This document shows positions 22,690 through 31,956 of a DNA stretch of 64,000 bases, one piece after another. Both the position numbers and the translations under genes were made by a program. The notes under the pieces were generated by a model. That model saw only the letters and a program-made list of their open reading frames with translations. It was not told the origin of the DNA and searched no databases. This stretch comes from Peromyscus leucopus (taxonomy: Eukaryota; Chordata; Mammalia; Rodentia; Cricetidae), in the NCBI RefSeq assembly GCF_004664715.2, contig NC_051075.1, positions 28,898,332 to 28,962,331 on the forward strand, read 5' to 3'. Numbering within the stretch: position 1 is the first letter of the stretch; every line of letters starts with the position of its first letter.

Positions 22690-23806
22690 AAAGCATGACT
22701 TCAATTGTAAGACAAATTTGGCCTCTGCAGGCCCAGGGAGATCTCTAAATAACACAGACTGATGCTAGGAAGGAAGGTCGTTCTAGGAAAACTGACAGTG
22801 GAGCTCCACTGACGAGAACAACCCTCACTCAGCTCATTGAACATAGAGAGCTCATGCTGGTGCCTGTGCGGAGCCTGCACGTCTACATTCTAGTCTCTTT
22901 GTCTGGAGAAGGTATGCTGCAGGCTATAAAAGAGAAACCTGTACACCAACCCAGCCACAAAACACCCGATCCACAACCCACAATCAGTCCTGACAGCAAG
23001 GCGGTGCAGAACTTGTGGAAGTGGCCAACCAATGTCTGATTTATCCTGAAGCTATTCTGTCAGAGGGAGCTTGTGCCTTCATTGCTTGGGTGGCCAGAAA
23101 CTGCAGACTGGGTAGCCCAGAGGCTTAGGTAGAACCAAACATGACTGGTTTTTAAGAAAGAAAGTCAATGAAATGATTCTTAGTGATATTCTACTGTACT
23201 CATAAATCGGTGCCTTGTTCAGTCCAGTCGACATCAGAGAGACTTTCTCTGGCAACATATGGGAGCACAGCCAGACGTTATGGGGAAAGAGAGTTTTAAT
23301 TCTAAGTTTCTATCTGGTCCTTCCCCTCAGAGATCGGGAGCTCTGCAGAAAGTGGGAAGAAAGACTGTGGGAGTCAGAGGAGGTGGAGGACACCAGGAGA
23401 GCATTGGGCTTAGGCAGACTGAAGCAACATGCACAGGATATGAATGCTTTGTATCAGATCCTCTGCATACATGTTATGGTTGTTAGCTTGGTGTTTCTGT
23501 GAGACTCCTAATAGTTGAAGTGGGTATATCTCTGGCTCTTTTGTCTGTTTTTGAGACTCTTTTCCTCCTATTGGGTTGCCTTGTCCAGCCTTGATATGAG
23601 GGTTTTTTCCTTGCCTTGTTCTATATTGTTTGGTCGTGTTCTGTTGCCATCTTCTGAAGGCATAACTGTTTTCTGAAAAGGAAATCAAGTGGGAGTGGAT
23701 CTGGGAGAGAGGGAAGGTGTGGTGGGCTAGGAAGAGTGGAGGGAGGGGAACTTGTGTCCGGGATGTATTGTGTGAGAGAAGAATCTATTACAAAACAAAA
23801 CAAAAA
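22690..23806 (+). repeat. LINE-1 3' region with tail
   Basis: Inverted, it aligns by eye with 57290-58290: both hold the block around GGAGGACACCAGGAG here, read there as CTCCTGGTATCCTCC. The right part (23500-23806) runs through GAGTGGATCTGGGAGAG and a GGAGGGAGGGGAA block to an A-rich end, as in rodent Lx-type LINE-1 3' UTRs, so the sense strand is +. It is 5' truncated and lacks ORF2. Frames of 60-95 codons inside are chance. The tail leads directly into the polypurine array. Confidence 0.65.
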
Positions 23807-23812
23807 GAGACA

Positions 23813-23959
23813 GGAAGGAAGGAAGGAAGGAAGGAAGGAGGGAGGGAGGGAGGGAGGGAGGGAGGGGGGTGGAGGGAGGGAGGGAGGGAGGGAGGTGGAG
23901 GGAGGGAGGGAGGGAGGGAGGGAGGGAGGGAGGGAGGGAGGGAGGAAGGAAGGAAGGAA
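23813..23959 (+). repeat. (GGAA)n/(GGGA)n polypurine array
   Basis: 147 bases are purines on the + strand apart from two single T interruptions. GGAA units occur at both ends and GGGA units in the middle. It begins at the A-rich tail of the LINE-1 above, so it may have grown from that tail. Translated frames of Gly-Arg-Glu or Pro-Ser repeats are artefacts of the array. Confidence 0.95.
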
Positions 23960-24475
23960 TCATTTACAATGGTCAGACAGAAACCTTGGAATAGCTGGAG
24001 TCCCTTTAATGCACTGAAGAAAACCGTAAGTATGCAGAAAGACAACAGAAAGCCCAGGAAAATTCCCCTTGTAATGTTGATGATATGGACAGTAAAACAT
24101 GATGATGATACCCAAGGAAGTTAGCACTTGGCTAATTCTTACAAAATGACCAAGACTATACATATCTGTAGGATCTGTCTACAGATTGTACAACAAATGT
24201 CACATTTTTTCACAACACCTGTCCTATAATGGACAGGTTAAGAGATGAAAACATAGGTGATTATAGCCAAGATAATATATTAATCATTACTGTGCTTATC
24301 CCTTATTAAATGGCTTCCTTATTTGTTGTCCCCACCTCCTTTTATAGATAGCAACCCAATCTCAAAATAAGGAAGTAATAAGTAAAAGAGCAGAAATGAA
24401 ATAACCTATTATGCAGTGCTGGTGGGAATGTATTATAGCAATAGTATGAAAATATAAAAAAAAAACAACTATTGG

Positions 24476-24722
24476 CTGGGTTTTCAGCTCTAAGAACATA
24501 CTTACAAGTAACATCATATAGATTCAAAACATTTTATATATACATATATATTATATGTGTATGCATGTATAAAAATACATATATGCATGCTATAACCATT
24601 AGAGGAAAAAAGAGGACATATATTCGAAGGAAAGTGGCCTGAGGTATATGGGAGAGTTTCAAGAAAGAAGAGAGAGCAAGAAATTTATTTAAATTATAAT
24701 CTCAAAAATAGAAAAAATAAAA
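24476..24722 (+). repeat. LINE-1 3' terminus nested in older LINE-1
   Basis: GGTATATGGGAGAGTTTCAAG and AAATTATAATCTCAAAAATAG are close to the terminus at 8935-9070. It lies between two parts of an older LINE-1, so it inserted later. A TA-rich patch occupies 24535-24590. Ends are approximate. Confidence 0.45.
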
Positions 24723-24896
24723 AATACATAATTACCACATGACCTGGGTAAATAACTCTTACATATAAAAGATTCTAAATCAATATGACACAAAGGTTCC
24801 TGCACATATATGTTTATTGAAACACAATTCACATTGTCCATTGTGTTATGTAATCAGCCAGTATTTATTAGGAGGTGAACAGGTAAAGGAAATGTG

Positions 24897-24898
<2 letters not shown>

Positions 24899-24946
<48 letters not shown>
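24899..24946 (+). repeat. (GT)n microsatellite
   Basis: About 24 GT units sit inside the old LINE-1 where that element normally has a TATA/TGTG-rich stretch. Confidence 0.95.
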
Positions 24947-24947
<1 letters not shown>

Positions 24948-25010
24948 TGTAAGTGTGTGTCTGAGAAATTTAGCAACAAAACTATAAATTCATGGCATTT
25001 GCAGTAAAAT

Positions 25011-26470
25011 ATGACTATAAAGGAGCTATTTTTGTTTGCTTCTCTCTCTGGTCCATTTTCTATACATCCTTAACTAATTCACAGGTGTTCATGGAGTAGA
25101 TTTATTCTGACTCTAATAACAAACGGATAAACAGATCCAGCCATCTTCCTTTAACTTTGTTTCTATAATAGCCAATTATGTCCTTCCTTTTACCTAGTGG
25201 TGGCCACTATATCTGTTTAATTTTGAATATTTATGGTATACAATATCATCTGTCTATATGTAGTGAAATTATATATAAGTAAAGGAAATTAATGGTTTTA
25301 GTTTCTCACATAGCTACTTTTGTCTATATGTGCTATAAGTACATAAATGTCTGAAAGAAAAGACAGGCTAAATTGATTCTGGTGTAATGGAAATCACATG
25401 GGCCACAGTGATTTCCATTAGAAGTCTTGCATTTTTTGCTGTAGTTTTCTCTGTAAGTATTTGTTTTACAAAGTTTCTTCATCTCATTAAAACTTATTAT
25501 TTTTATTGCATTTCTTTTTAGCATCTTTAGTATAAATTTCTGAAGAGGTGACTATGTTGATATACTTTAACTCATTAAGGAGATGTTTTTCTGTAAGTTG
25601 CTTGTGTGTGTTTTATACTGAAAAATTTTATTATGTTCAGAAAACTGAAATAACCAAGAAATGTATATAAGTATATAAGTATACTTGGTGATTTCACATT
25701 TTTTGTTTTTGAAAATGTGCAGAATTATAATTATAATTATTTTTATTAGAAACATTACAGTTAGTGCTCACTTTAAGCAAATTATAATATTCATACCTGG
25801 TATTGCTCATTATGTGAATACTTGGTCACATTTCTTAATTTCATTATACTTCACATTTCTCACTTGTAGAATAAGAAAAATAATAATTTACTGTAAAGGA
25901 TTGTATTGAGATTCTATAAAAAATAAGTATAAGGGATGTGATGGGTCTTTTATATGCCATGAACAACACAAATTTCATAAAAAATATAGTATTCATGACA
26001 TTTGAAAATCTTAGTTTATAGGACTGATACCATTGGTTAATATATATATTTATTTATGGAAATAAATATGAAAGCAAAACAGTTTCTCAGAAAAGCCAAT
26101 GATTGCAATATGTATCAGAACTATAGTTGAAACTTTGAAAGAGGGGAGTGGCTTTGGATGAGAAGTCGGGAGAGAATATTATTACTGCATACAACTAGCT
26201 ACATAAATAGTCTTAAGCTAGTCAAGAGTTGAATAGGCCACTCTTACTTCACAGAGGTGTTTGACTCTCATTAAATTCTACAAAAATATTAAACTCAGGT
26301 TTTTAATTCAGAATACAAATTATACACATATGGGCTGTGTTATGTAGTGTAAAAATGTTATGTATCAATAAGGATGGTGATATTTTTTTTTCCTATACTG
26401 TGAGGCTCTATAATAGTTGTTAATTTGACAGGAACTACAATTCTCAAAAATATGAGCTGTAACATGAATC
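25011..26470. other. Unassigned AT-rich stretch
   Basis: Very AT-rich. No gene or confident repeat was recognised. Confidence 0.45.
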
Positions 26471-26950
26471 TTAACAGTTATTAATAATATCAAACCCAAG
26501 GCCAGTTATTGGGGTGAAATGCTGGATGGTCAGAGAGACAGTATAAGCCACAGTTACCTCACCTCGCCGGAACCTCAGCTGGTCTTGTTTCCTCAGACTG
26601 GATGCTTCTGTGTCCTCATCCCTATGGCTCTCAGCTGAACTGTGCTGCTAGAAGCTTGAAAGCTTAACCAGCCAAATGCTTAACCAGGAAAATGCCTCTA
26701 GTTTCTGGTCTCCACACCTTATATATCTTTCTGCTTTCTACCACCACTCCCTGGGATTGTCACCATGCCTGGCCATTTCCAATGTTGCCTTGAACTCACA
26801 GAGATCCAGAGGGATTTCTACCTCTGGAGTGCTAGGATTAAAGGTGTGAGTGCCATCATTTTCTAGCCTTTGTAACTTGTGGCTGTCTGTTCTCTGACCC
26901 CAGATAAATTTATTAGGGTACACAATATTTTAGGGAACACAATACCACTA
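26471..26950 (-). repeat. B1-containing composite repeat, copy 2
   Basis: It has the same order as 8458-8927: AGGCCAGTTATTGGGGTGAAA, CTCACCTCGCCGG, GCTCTCAGCTGAACTG, two B1-like modules (CACCATGCCTGGCC; GCTAGGATTAAAGGTGTGAG), then CCCCAGATAAATTTATTAGGG and ACCACTA. This copy keeps a longer middle (AAGCTTGAAAGCTTAACCAG) that copy 5 shares in inverted form. The 61-codon frame here is a by-product. Confidence 0.62.
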
Positions 26951-27183
26951 TAATGAGTCTCTAGGTAAGACTTTTCAGGATTATCTATATTAGGTCATTT
27001 GAGGTGGGAAGAATCAATATGATTCTGGAGAACCCTATTTTCTGGTCTGGTGTCCTAGACCACATAAATGAGAGTGCAACTGGGCAGCACTATTCATCTC
27101 TCCCTGCTTCCTGACTATGGATGCAGTATGACCAATCTAGCTTTTGCCCTAGAACTCTAAGACAAAAGAGACCTCCTTTCTTT

Positions 27184-27353
27184 TTTTATTTTTTTATTTT
27201 TTTTGGTTTTTCAAGACAGGGTTTCTCTGTGTAGCTTTGCGCCTTTCCTGGAACTCACTTGGTAGTCCAGGCTGGCCTCGAACTCACAGAGATCCGCCTG
27301 CCTCTGCCTCCCAAGTGCTGGGATTAAAGGCATGCGCCACCACTGCCCGGCTA
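27184..27353 (-). mobile_element. Full-length B1 SINE, reverse
   Basis: A complete B1 read on the minus strand, from GCCGGGCAGTGG to an A-rich tail. A 15-bp perfect target duplication AGACCTCCTTTCTTT flanks it (27169-27183 and 27354-27368). The GGCGCAAAGCTACACAGAG segment matches the other young copies here and looks cricetid-like. Few changes, so relatively young. Confidence 0.92.
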
Positions 27354-27529
27354 AGACCTCCTTTCTTTAGCTTGCTTTAAAAAGAATTTGTGTTTTTAAC
27401 TGAAATAGAATCGTATCACATTCATCCTTCCATTTCTTCCCTCTCCAGCCTATCCCAGCTCCTCCAAGCTATTGTCCTTTAAACCCCTCCCTTCTCTCAA
27501 TTGATAGCCTCTTTTCATTTATTATTGTT

Positions 27530-27531
<2 letters not shown>

Positions 27532-27583
<52 letters not shown>
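27532..27583 (+). repeat. (CA)n microsatellite
   Basis: About 26 uninterrupted CA units are seen, 10 bp from the LTR boundary. Confidence 0.95.
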
Positions 27584-27587
<4 letters not shown>

Positions 27588-27593
27588 CTGCAT

Positions 27594-27997
27594 TGTAGCC
27601 GGAAATTTCTCTAGTATTGCCTTATCCAGCGGTCCGGATGAATCTCTTCCACCCATGGTCCCGTAACTTATTATAAAATAATTACACATTAGCTTATATT
27701 CATTACAAACTGTATGGCCTATGGCTTCAGCTTCTTGCCAACTAGTTCTTTCATCTTAAATTAACCCAATTCTATAAATCTATATGTTGTCATATGGCCC
27801 TCACATTACCGATCTGCTATCATCTTGATGCTCCTTCAGCAGTGGCTGGTGTCTTCCTGACTCTGCCCTTTTTCTCTCTGTTTCTCTGATTAGATTGCCC
27901 ACCTTGTTGTCAGATTTCTTGCCATAGGCCAAAACAGCTTTATTTATTATCCATTAGGAACCACACATATTCACAGCATACAGAAAGACATCCCACA
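27594..27997 (-). mobile_element. ERV solo LTR, reverse
   Basis: On the minus strand it starts TGTGGGATGTC and ends CTTTCCGGCTACA-like (read here as TGTAGCCGGAAATT), giving TG...CA ends. It contains AATAAATAAAGC soon after the start, ATTGGGTTAATTTAAG in the middle and GGGACCATGGGTGGAAGAG near the end. Related fragments lie at 7822-8126 and 62360-62512. I found no convincing target duplication. No coding sequence adjoins it. Confidence 0.55.
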
Positions 27998-28241
27998 ATA
28001 CTATGTATTTTCATAAACAAATATAGATACAACATATTGAGTTTGTTCTTTTTTTAAAAAAAAATCACTTATTTTTTAAGATAATAATAATTTTATATAA
28101 TTGCCCTCCTCCTTTTCCTACCTGCAAACCCTCTTATATACAAATCCACATTTCTTTATTTTAATTTCATGGCCCCTTTTTCTCTAATTGTCTTTCTCTA
28201 ATTGTGACATTGTTAGGCTATCGCTGATTGAAATAGGTATT

Positions 28242-28717
28242 TGTCTTAGCTGCTCCATGATAAAACACCTAAGAAAAGCAACATAAAGGATTTATTTTGT
28301 CTTTAGCATCTCAAAATAATACAAGCTAAATTGTGTGAGAAGAGGGAACCTCAATTAAGAAAATACCTTGATAAAATCTCATGGTAGATAAGATTGTAGG
28401 GAATTTTCTAATTAGTAATTGATGCGGAGAGGTCCCAGCCCAATGTGAGCGTGAGCGGTGCTATTCCTGAGCTGGTGGTCCTGGGTTCTGTAAAAAAGCA
28501 GGCTGTGCAAGCCATGTGAAGCAATTCAATAAGCAGCACCCCTCAATGGCCTCTGCATCAGCTCCTGCCTCCAGGTTCCAGCCCTGCTTGAGTTCCTACT
28601 CTGACTTCCTTTAGTGCTGAACAGCAATACACAAGTGTAAGCCAAATAAATCCTTTCCTCCACAACTTGCTTTTGGTCACAGTGTTTATCTCAGCCATAG
28701 AAGCCCTAACTAAGACA
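28242..28717 (+). mobile_element. LTR-like repeat unit (TG...CA)
   Basis: It starts TGTCTTAGC and ends CCCTAACTAAGACA, so the tips are inverted copies of each other. Imperfect 5-bp duplications GTATT/GTTTT flank it. The interior matches 3851-4236 and carries AAGCCAAATAAATCC, a poly(A) signal in LTR-like position, giving + orientation. The formal family name is withheld. Confidence 0.65.
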
Positions 28718-28734
28718 GTTTTCAATCCCTCACT

Positions 28735-29265
28735 AAGGCTCAAAGAACATTTTGGTAAAGAAAGCAGAAAACAGATAAAAGTCCAAAATTAAAGAAGAAT
28801 TTTGTGAAATGCTTCCTTCTGGATATGACATAGCTATTGAGCTCGTGAACTCCCGGAAGCTGTGGATACCTGTACAAAGCCTGCATAAAATTGAGGCAAA
28901 AAGAAATTCAAACACGGAAATAGGATGGGTTCATGAGATCCTCAACCCTAACTGAGGAAGTAATGGAAGATGACTCTTCTTGGAGAAGCATTCTTACTTG
29001 GAGATATTCCACTGGTAGGTTGCCCATTCCTAGTAGATGGCCCCAAACACATATATTTGTGGGCTACAATAGTTAGATTCAGTCAGTTATTAAAAAATTT
29101 AAACAAGAAAGACCATGAAGTTGGATGAAATTCTGATAGGATGTTTAAGGAAGGATTCAGGGCAGATGGAGAGAGGATAATGTGAGGTGGATAGGGTTAT
29201 ATTTCCTTATATACACATGTGAAATACCCTCAAAAATAATTTAAGAAATATAAATAATTTAGAAA
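28735..29265 (+). repeat. LINE-1 3' region
   Basis: The run GCTTCCTTCTGGATATGACAT, ATTGAGCTCGTGAACTC, GAAGCTGTGGATACCTGTAC, AGTTGGATGAAATTCTGATA and the end ACCCTCAAAAATAATTTAAG follows the order of rodent LINE-1 3' UTR sequence as I recall it. It is diverged and has no target duplication that I can see. Confidence 0.55.
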
Positions 29266-29277
29266 AGTACATATCAT

Positions 29278-29462
29278 GGACTAGGTACAATGCTTCTCTA
29301 GCATGCATGAGGTCAAGTGTTCAATCCTTAGCACTGCATAAACTGAGTATCTTGGTGCACACCTCTAATCCAAGCTCTGCAAGATAAAAGTAAAAGGCTC
29401 ACAAGTTCAAGGTCATCCTTGGCTACTTTGGGAGTTCAAGGCAAGCTTGGGCTTTTTTTTTC
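29278..29462 (+). mobile_element. ID-B1 hybrid (B4-like) SINE
   Basis: An ID-like head (CTCTAGCATGCATGAGGTCAAGTG, TTCAATCCTTAGCACTG) is followed by a B1-like body (TTGGTGCACACCTCTAATCC, CACAAGTTCAAGGTCATCC). This ID plus B1 fusion is the B4 architecture. The tail is degraded. Confidence 0.6.
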
Positions 29463-31154
29463 CACCAAAGAACAAAAGGAAAGAAAGAAAAGAGGAGGTA
29501 AGAAAAACACATAAATTAAAAAGATTTGTCAATGAAATATAATCCTTAACCTTGTAAAGTACAAGCAGATTGGATTATCAGATTAGCATTATCAAGGCCT
29601 AAGTAAGAAAAAGTTATCACTACTTGGCAACCAGAGATGAAATTTAGCAACAAATTATAAATATTTTAAATGCCTACATTAATAAAAATAAACCAATCAT
29701 ATAGGATTTTTCATGCAAGTAGACTCAGCGCTTTATTTTATTTTCAGCCACTTGTTTTTAATAAAGAGTGTTAATTCAGGACTGCATAACTGTACTTATC
29801 AATGAGAAAGAAAATATTGGAAATAAAGACAATGTACTCTGAAAAATAAACATAAAGAAAATTTCTTCTAGATTTGAATCTTTTTTTTTTCTATTTGTCT
29901 CCAATCATCAGGGCAATCTTTTTCTCAAGGTGACAGGTTTCTATTTGTAAATATTCTAAGGTTTTCAGCTACCTGCATGTCATTATGATGCAAACTTACT
30001 ATGCAATGTAGTAGTTGAGTGTACATTATAAAGTTGTTCTGTGCAAAGAAATAAAAACCCAAAGACTAGTTAAATTTAGCAAAACTTGCTCAAACAAGAA
30101 ATGGAATTGAGAATGGGCATGTAACACAGAGCAAGTATGGCTCGTAGATGCATGTTGTCAGTGAAAATGAATTTAAATGCAGAATCAATTTGATTGAGTG
30201 GAAACAATTGCCTTATATGGACATGATTTGAGAGCCTGGGATTATTTAAAATTTGACCACTGGAATTTGTTGAGATTCAGTTGTTTCCTTGTAAGGACAT
30301 ACTTGTTTGAATAAGTTAAACTTGCCTTAGATAGGTTCACAATAGATGGAAGCCTTGTTATGTCACATTTTATTATGAAAACATGTAACAACTTCAAGTG
30401 AGCATAATTCTTTGAGGGATTCTATCTTTTGTTTATAACTCAGAAAAGTGGCTTTCATGTAGAAAATGATACTGAATATATCAGAGTAATTTACTTCCTC
30501 ACTTAAAAAAAACAGCTTTTAGAAAAGTGTAATTTCCTACTGGAGTTATACAAGTATATGGGCTTACGTAAATATATGTAAGATATTTATAAAAATGGAT
30601 GATGATTATGATGAATACATGTGGGAAAAAAGGTAGAGATCTTCCTGATATATTCCATTAAAAGTTGGTGTAAAGTGCATTTTTGAGCTGTAAAATGCAT
30701 TTGAGTACAAAAAACCAATATCCTTGTTATCCATAAGAACTTCATTTTTATACTATCCATTATAGATATCTTATTAATAGCAAGGATATTGCTTTTGGTA
30801 CTTTAATTTCACATATACATATTTTTTCAGGTACACATACAATGCTATATATAAATATACTTTGTTGATAAATAAGTCTGTCCCAATCAATAAACTACAG
30901 TTTTTAAGCTTAAGTAATTTAAAGATAAATGTACCTTATATATGATAAACTCTAATTATAAGCCATAGTAACCTAGTCTGTGATTATCTCCTGTTAAAGT
31001 CCAATAAGATTAACTTTTAGTACAGGAAATCAAAAATATATTGCTTTATAGGAATACGCAAATATTTTGCAGAATCCTTCCCTTTTAGACATGTACAGTC
31101 ATATAAACAATGCTTTTACTTTTTTGTAAATAAAATGTAATTTATTTCCATGTA
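29463..31154. other. Unassigned AT-rich stretch
   Basis: No gene or confident repeat was recognised. Confidence 0.45.
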
Positions 31155-31346
31155 AGTTGTGTGTCTGTGTATGTATATATACATGTATGTTGGGTCTTTA
31201 CAGAGGCCAGAAGTGGGCACCTGATCTTCTAGAGATAGTGTTAACAGATAATTTTGAGCTACTCTACATGGGTTCCAGAAAACCAAACCTAAGTTTTCGG
31301 AAAGAGCAATAAGATGGCTCTTAACTGCTAAGCCATCTCTTCAGTT
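31155..31346 (-). mobile_element. B2-type SINE, reverse
   Basis: From left to right: a TGTGTGTCTGTGTATG stretch, CAGAGGCCAGAAGTGGGCAC, then the inverted tRNA-like head GGCTCTTAACTGCTAAGCCATC and TCTTCAG. This is the reverse of the B2 order. Confidence 0.68.
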
Positions 31347-31786
31347 CATAGTATCTGTACTGGACAATCCTCCTTGACAAAAGTATTTGCTTTGAAAAGA
31401 TTCTTCTAAAAACTCAACATGAGTGTTTGAATTTAGAGCCTACCATAAACTATTAGTCAGTTTTTCAATGGCACACCAATAATTTGAGAGCCAAGTGCAT
31501 CATTTAAGTTATAATTAAATCTCTATTATTATATCAGTTATGCAAAACTATGGTATGATATTCTGAGACTCAGAACGAATCTAATAGATATCTTTGAAAA
31601 TTGAAAGTCTAAGAATGATAATGAAGATTGCTGGCTTAACAGTCCCTGAGCTCTCTCGATGCTATCACTCTTGTGAATACTATGAAATATCTCTCCTCCC
31701 TCCCACATTGCCTTCCTTATTTTCCTTTCTGTTCTCTTTTCCCCCTTCCTATTTTCTATATGCACAGATATTAAAAATTGGAGATT

Positions 31787-31941
31787 AGCAGGGCGGTAGT
31801 GGTACACATCTTTAATTCCAGCACTAGAGAGCCAGAGGCAGGCGATTCTCCATGAGTTCCATGCCAGCCTGGTCTACAGAGATAGTTCCAAGACAGCTAA
31901 GGCTACCAACAAAACCCTGTTTTGAAAAACAGAACAGAACA
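31787..31941 (+). mobile_element. B1 SINE
   Basis: It runs from GCAGGGCGGTAGTGGTACAC through TTTAATTCCAGCACTAGAGAG and CCAGCCTGGTCTACAGAGATAG to ACCCTGTTTTGAAAAACAG. A near-perfect duplication, AAAAATT(G/A)GAGATTA, flanks it (31773-31786 and 31942-31956). It is more diverged than the young copies and uses the CCTGGTCTACAGAG variant. Confidence 0.78.
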
Positions 31942-31956
31942 AAAAATTAGAGATTA

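Larger units (their letters stand above)
24400..25010 (+). repeat. Ancient LINE-1 3' portion, interrupted
   Basis: CAGTGCTGGTGGGAATGTA (near 24414) matches a conserved LINE-1 3' motif. The sequence resumes after an insertion with TACCACATGACCTGGGTAA (24735), GTTCCTGCACATATATGTTTATTG (24797) and, past a (GT)n array, TTCATGGCATTTGCAG (24988). The order is right for an old sense-strand LINE-1 split by a younger tail (24476-24722). Confidence 0.5.
27405..28200 (-). repeat. Antisense LINE-1-like pyrimidine segments split by LTR
   Basis: CTTCCATTTCTTCCCTCTCC (27427) and TGATAGCCTCTTTTCATTTAT (27502), then CCTCCTCCTTTTCCTACCTG and TTTCATGGCCCCTTTTT after the LTR, resemble the antisense LINE-1 3' segment at 56385-56500. 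A (CA)n array and an LTR separate the halves. Two independent fragments remain possible. Confidence 0.4.

Noticed and set aside
23717..24124. 135-codon frame with Gly-Arg-Glu repeats, and Pro-Ser repeats on the other strand
   Set aside because: Pure translation of the (GGAA)n/(GGGA)n array, present in several frames at once.
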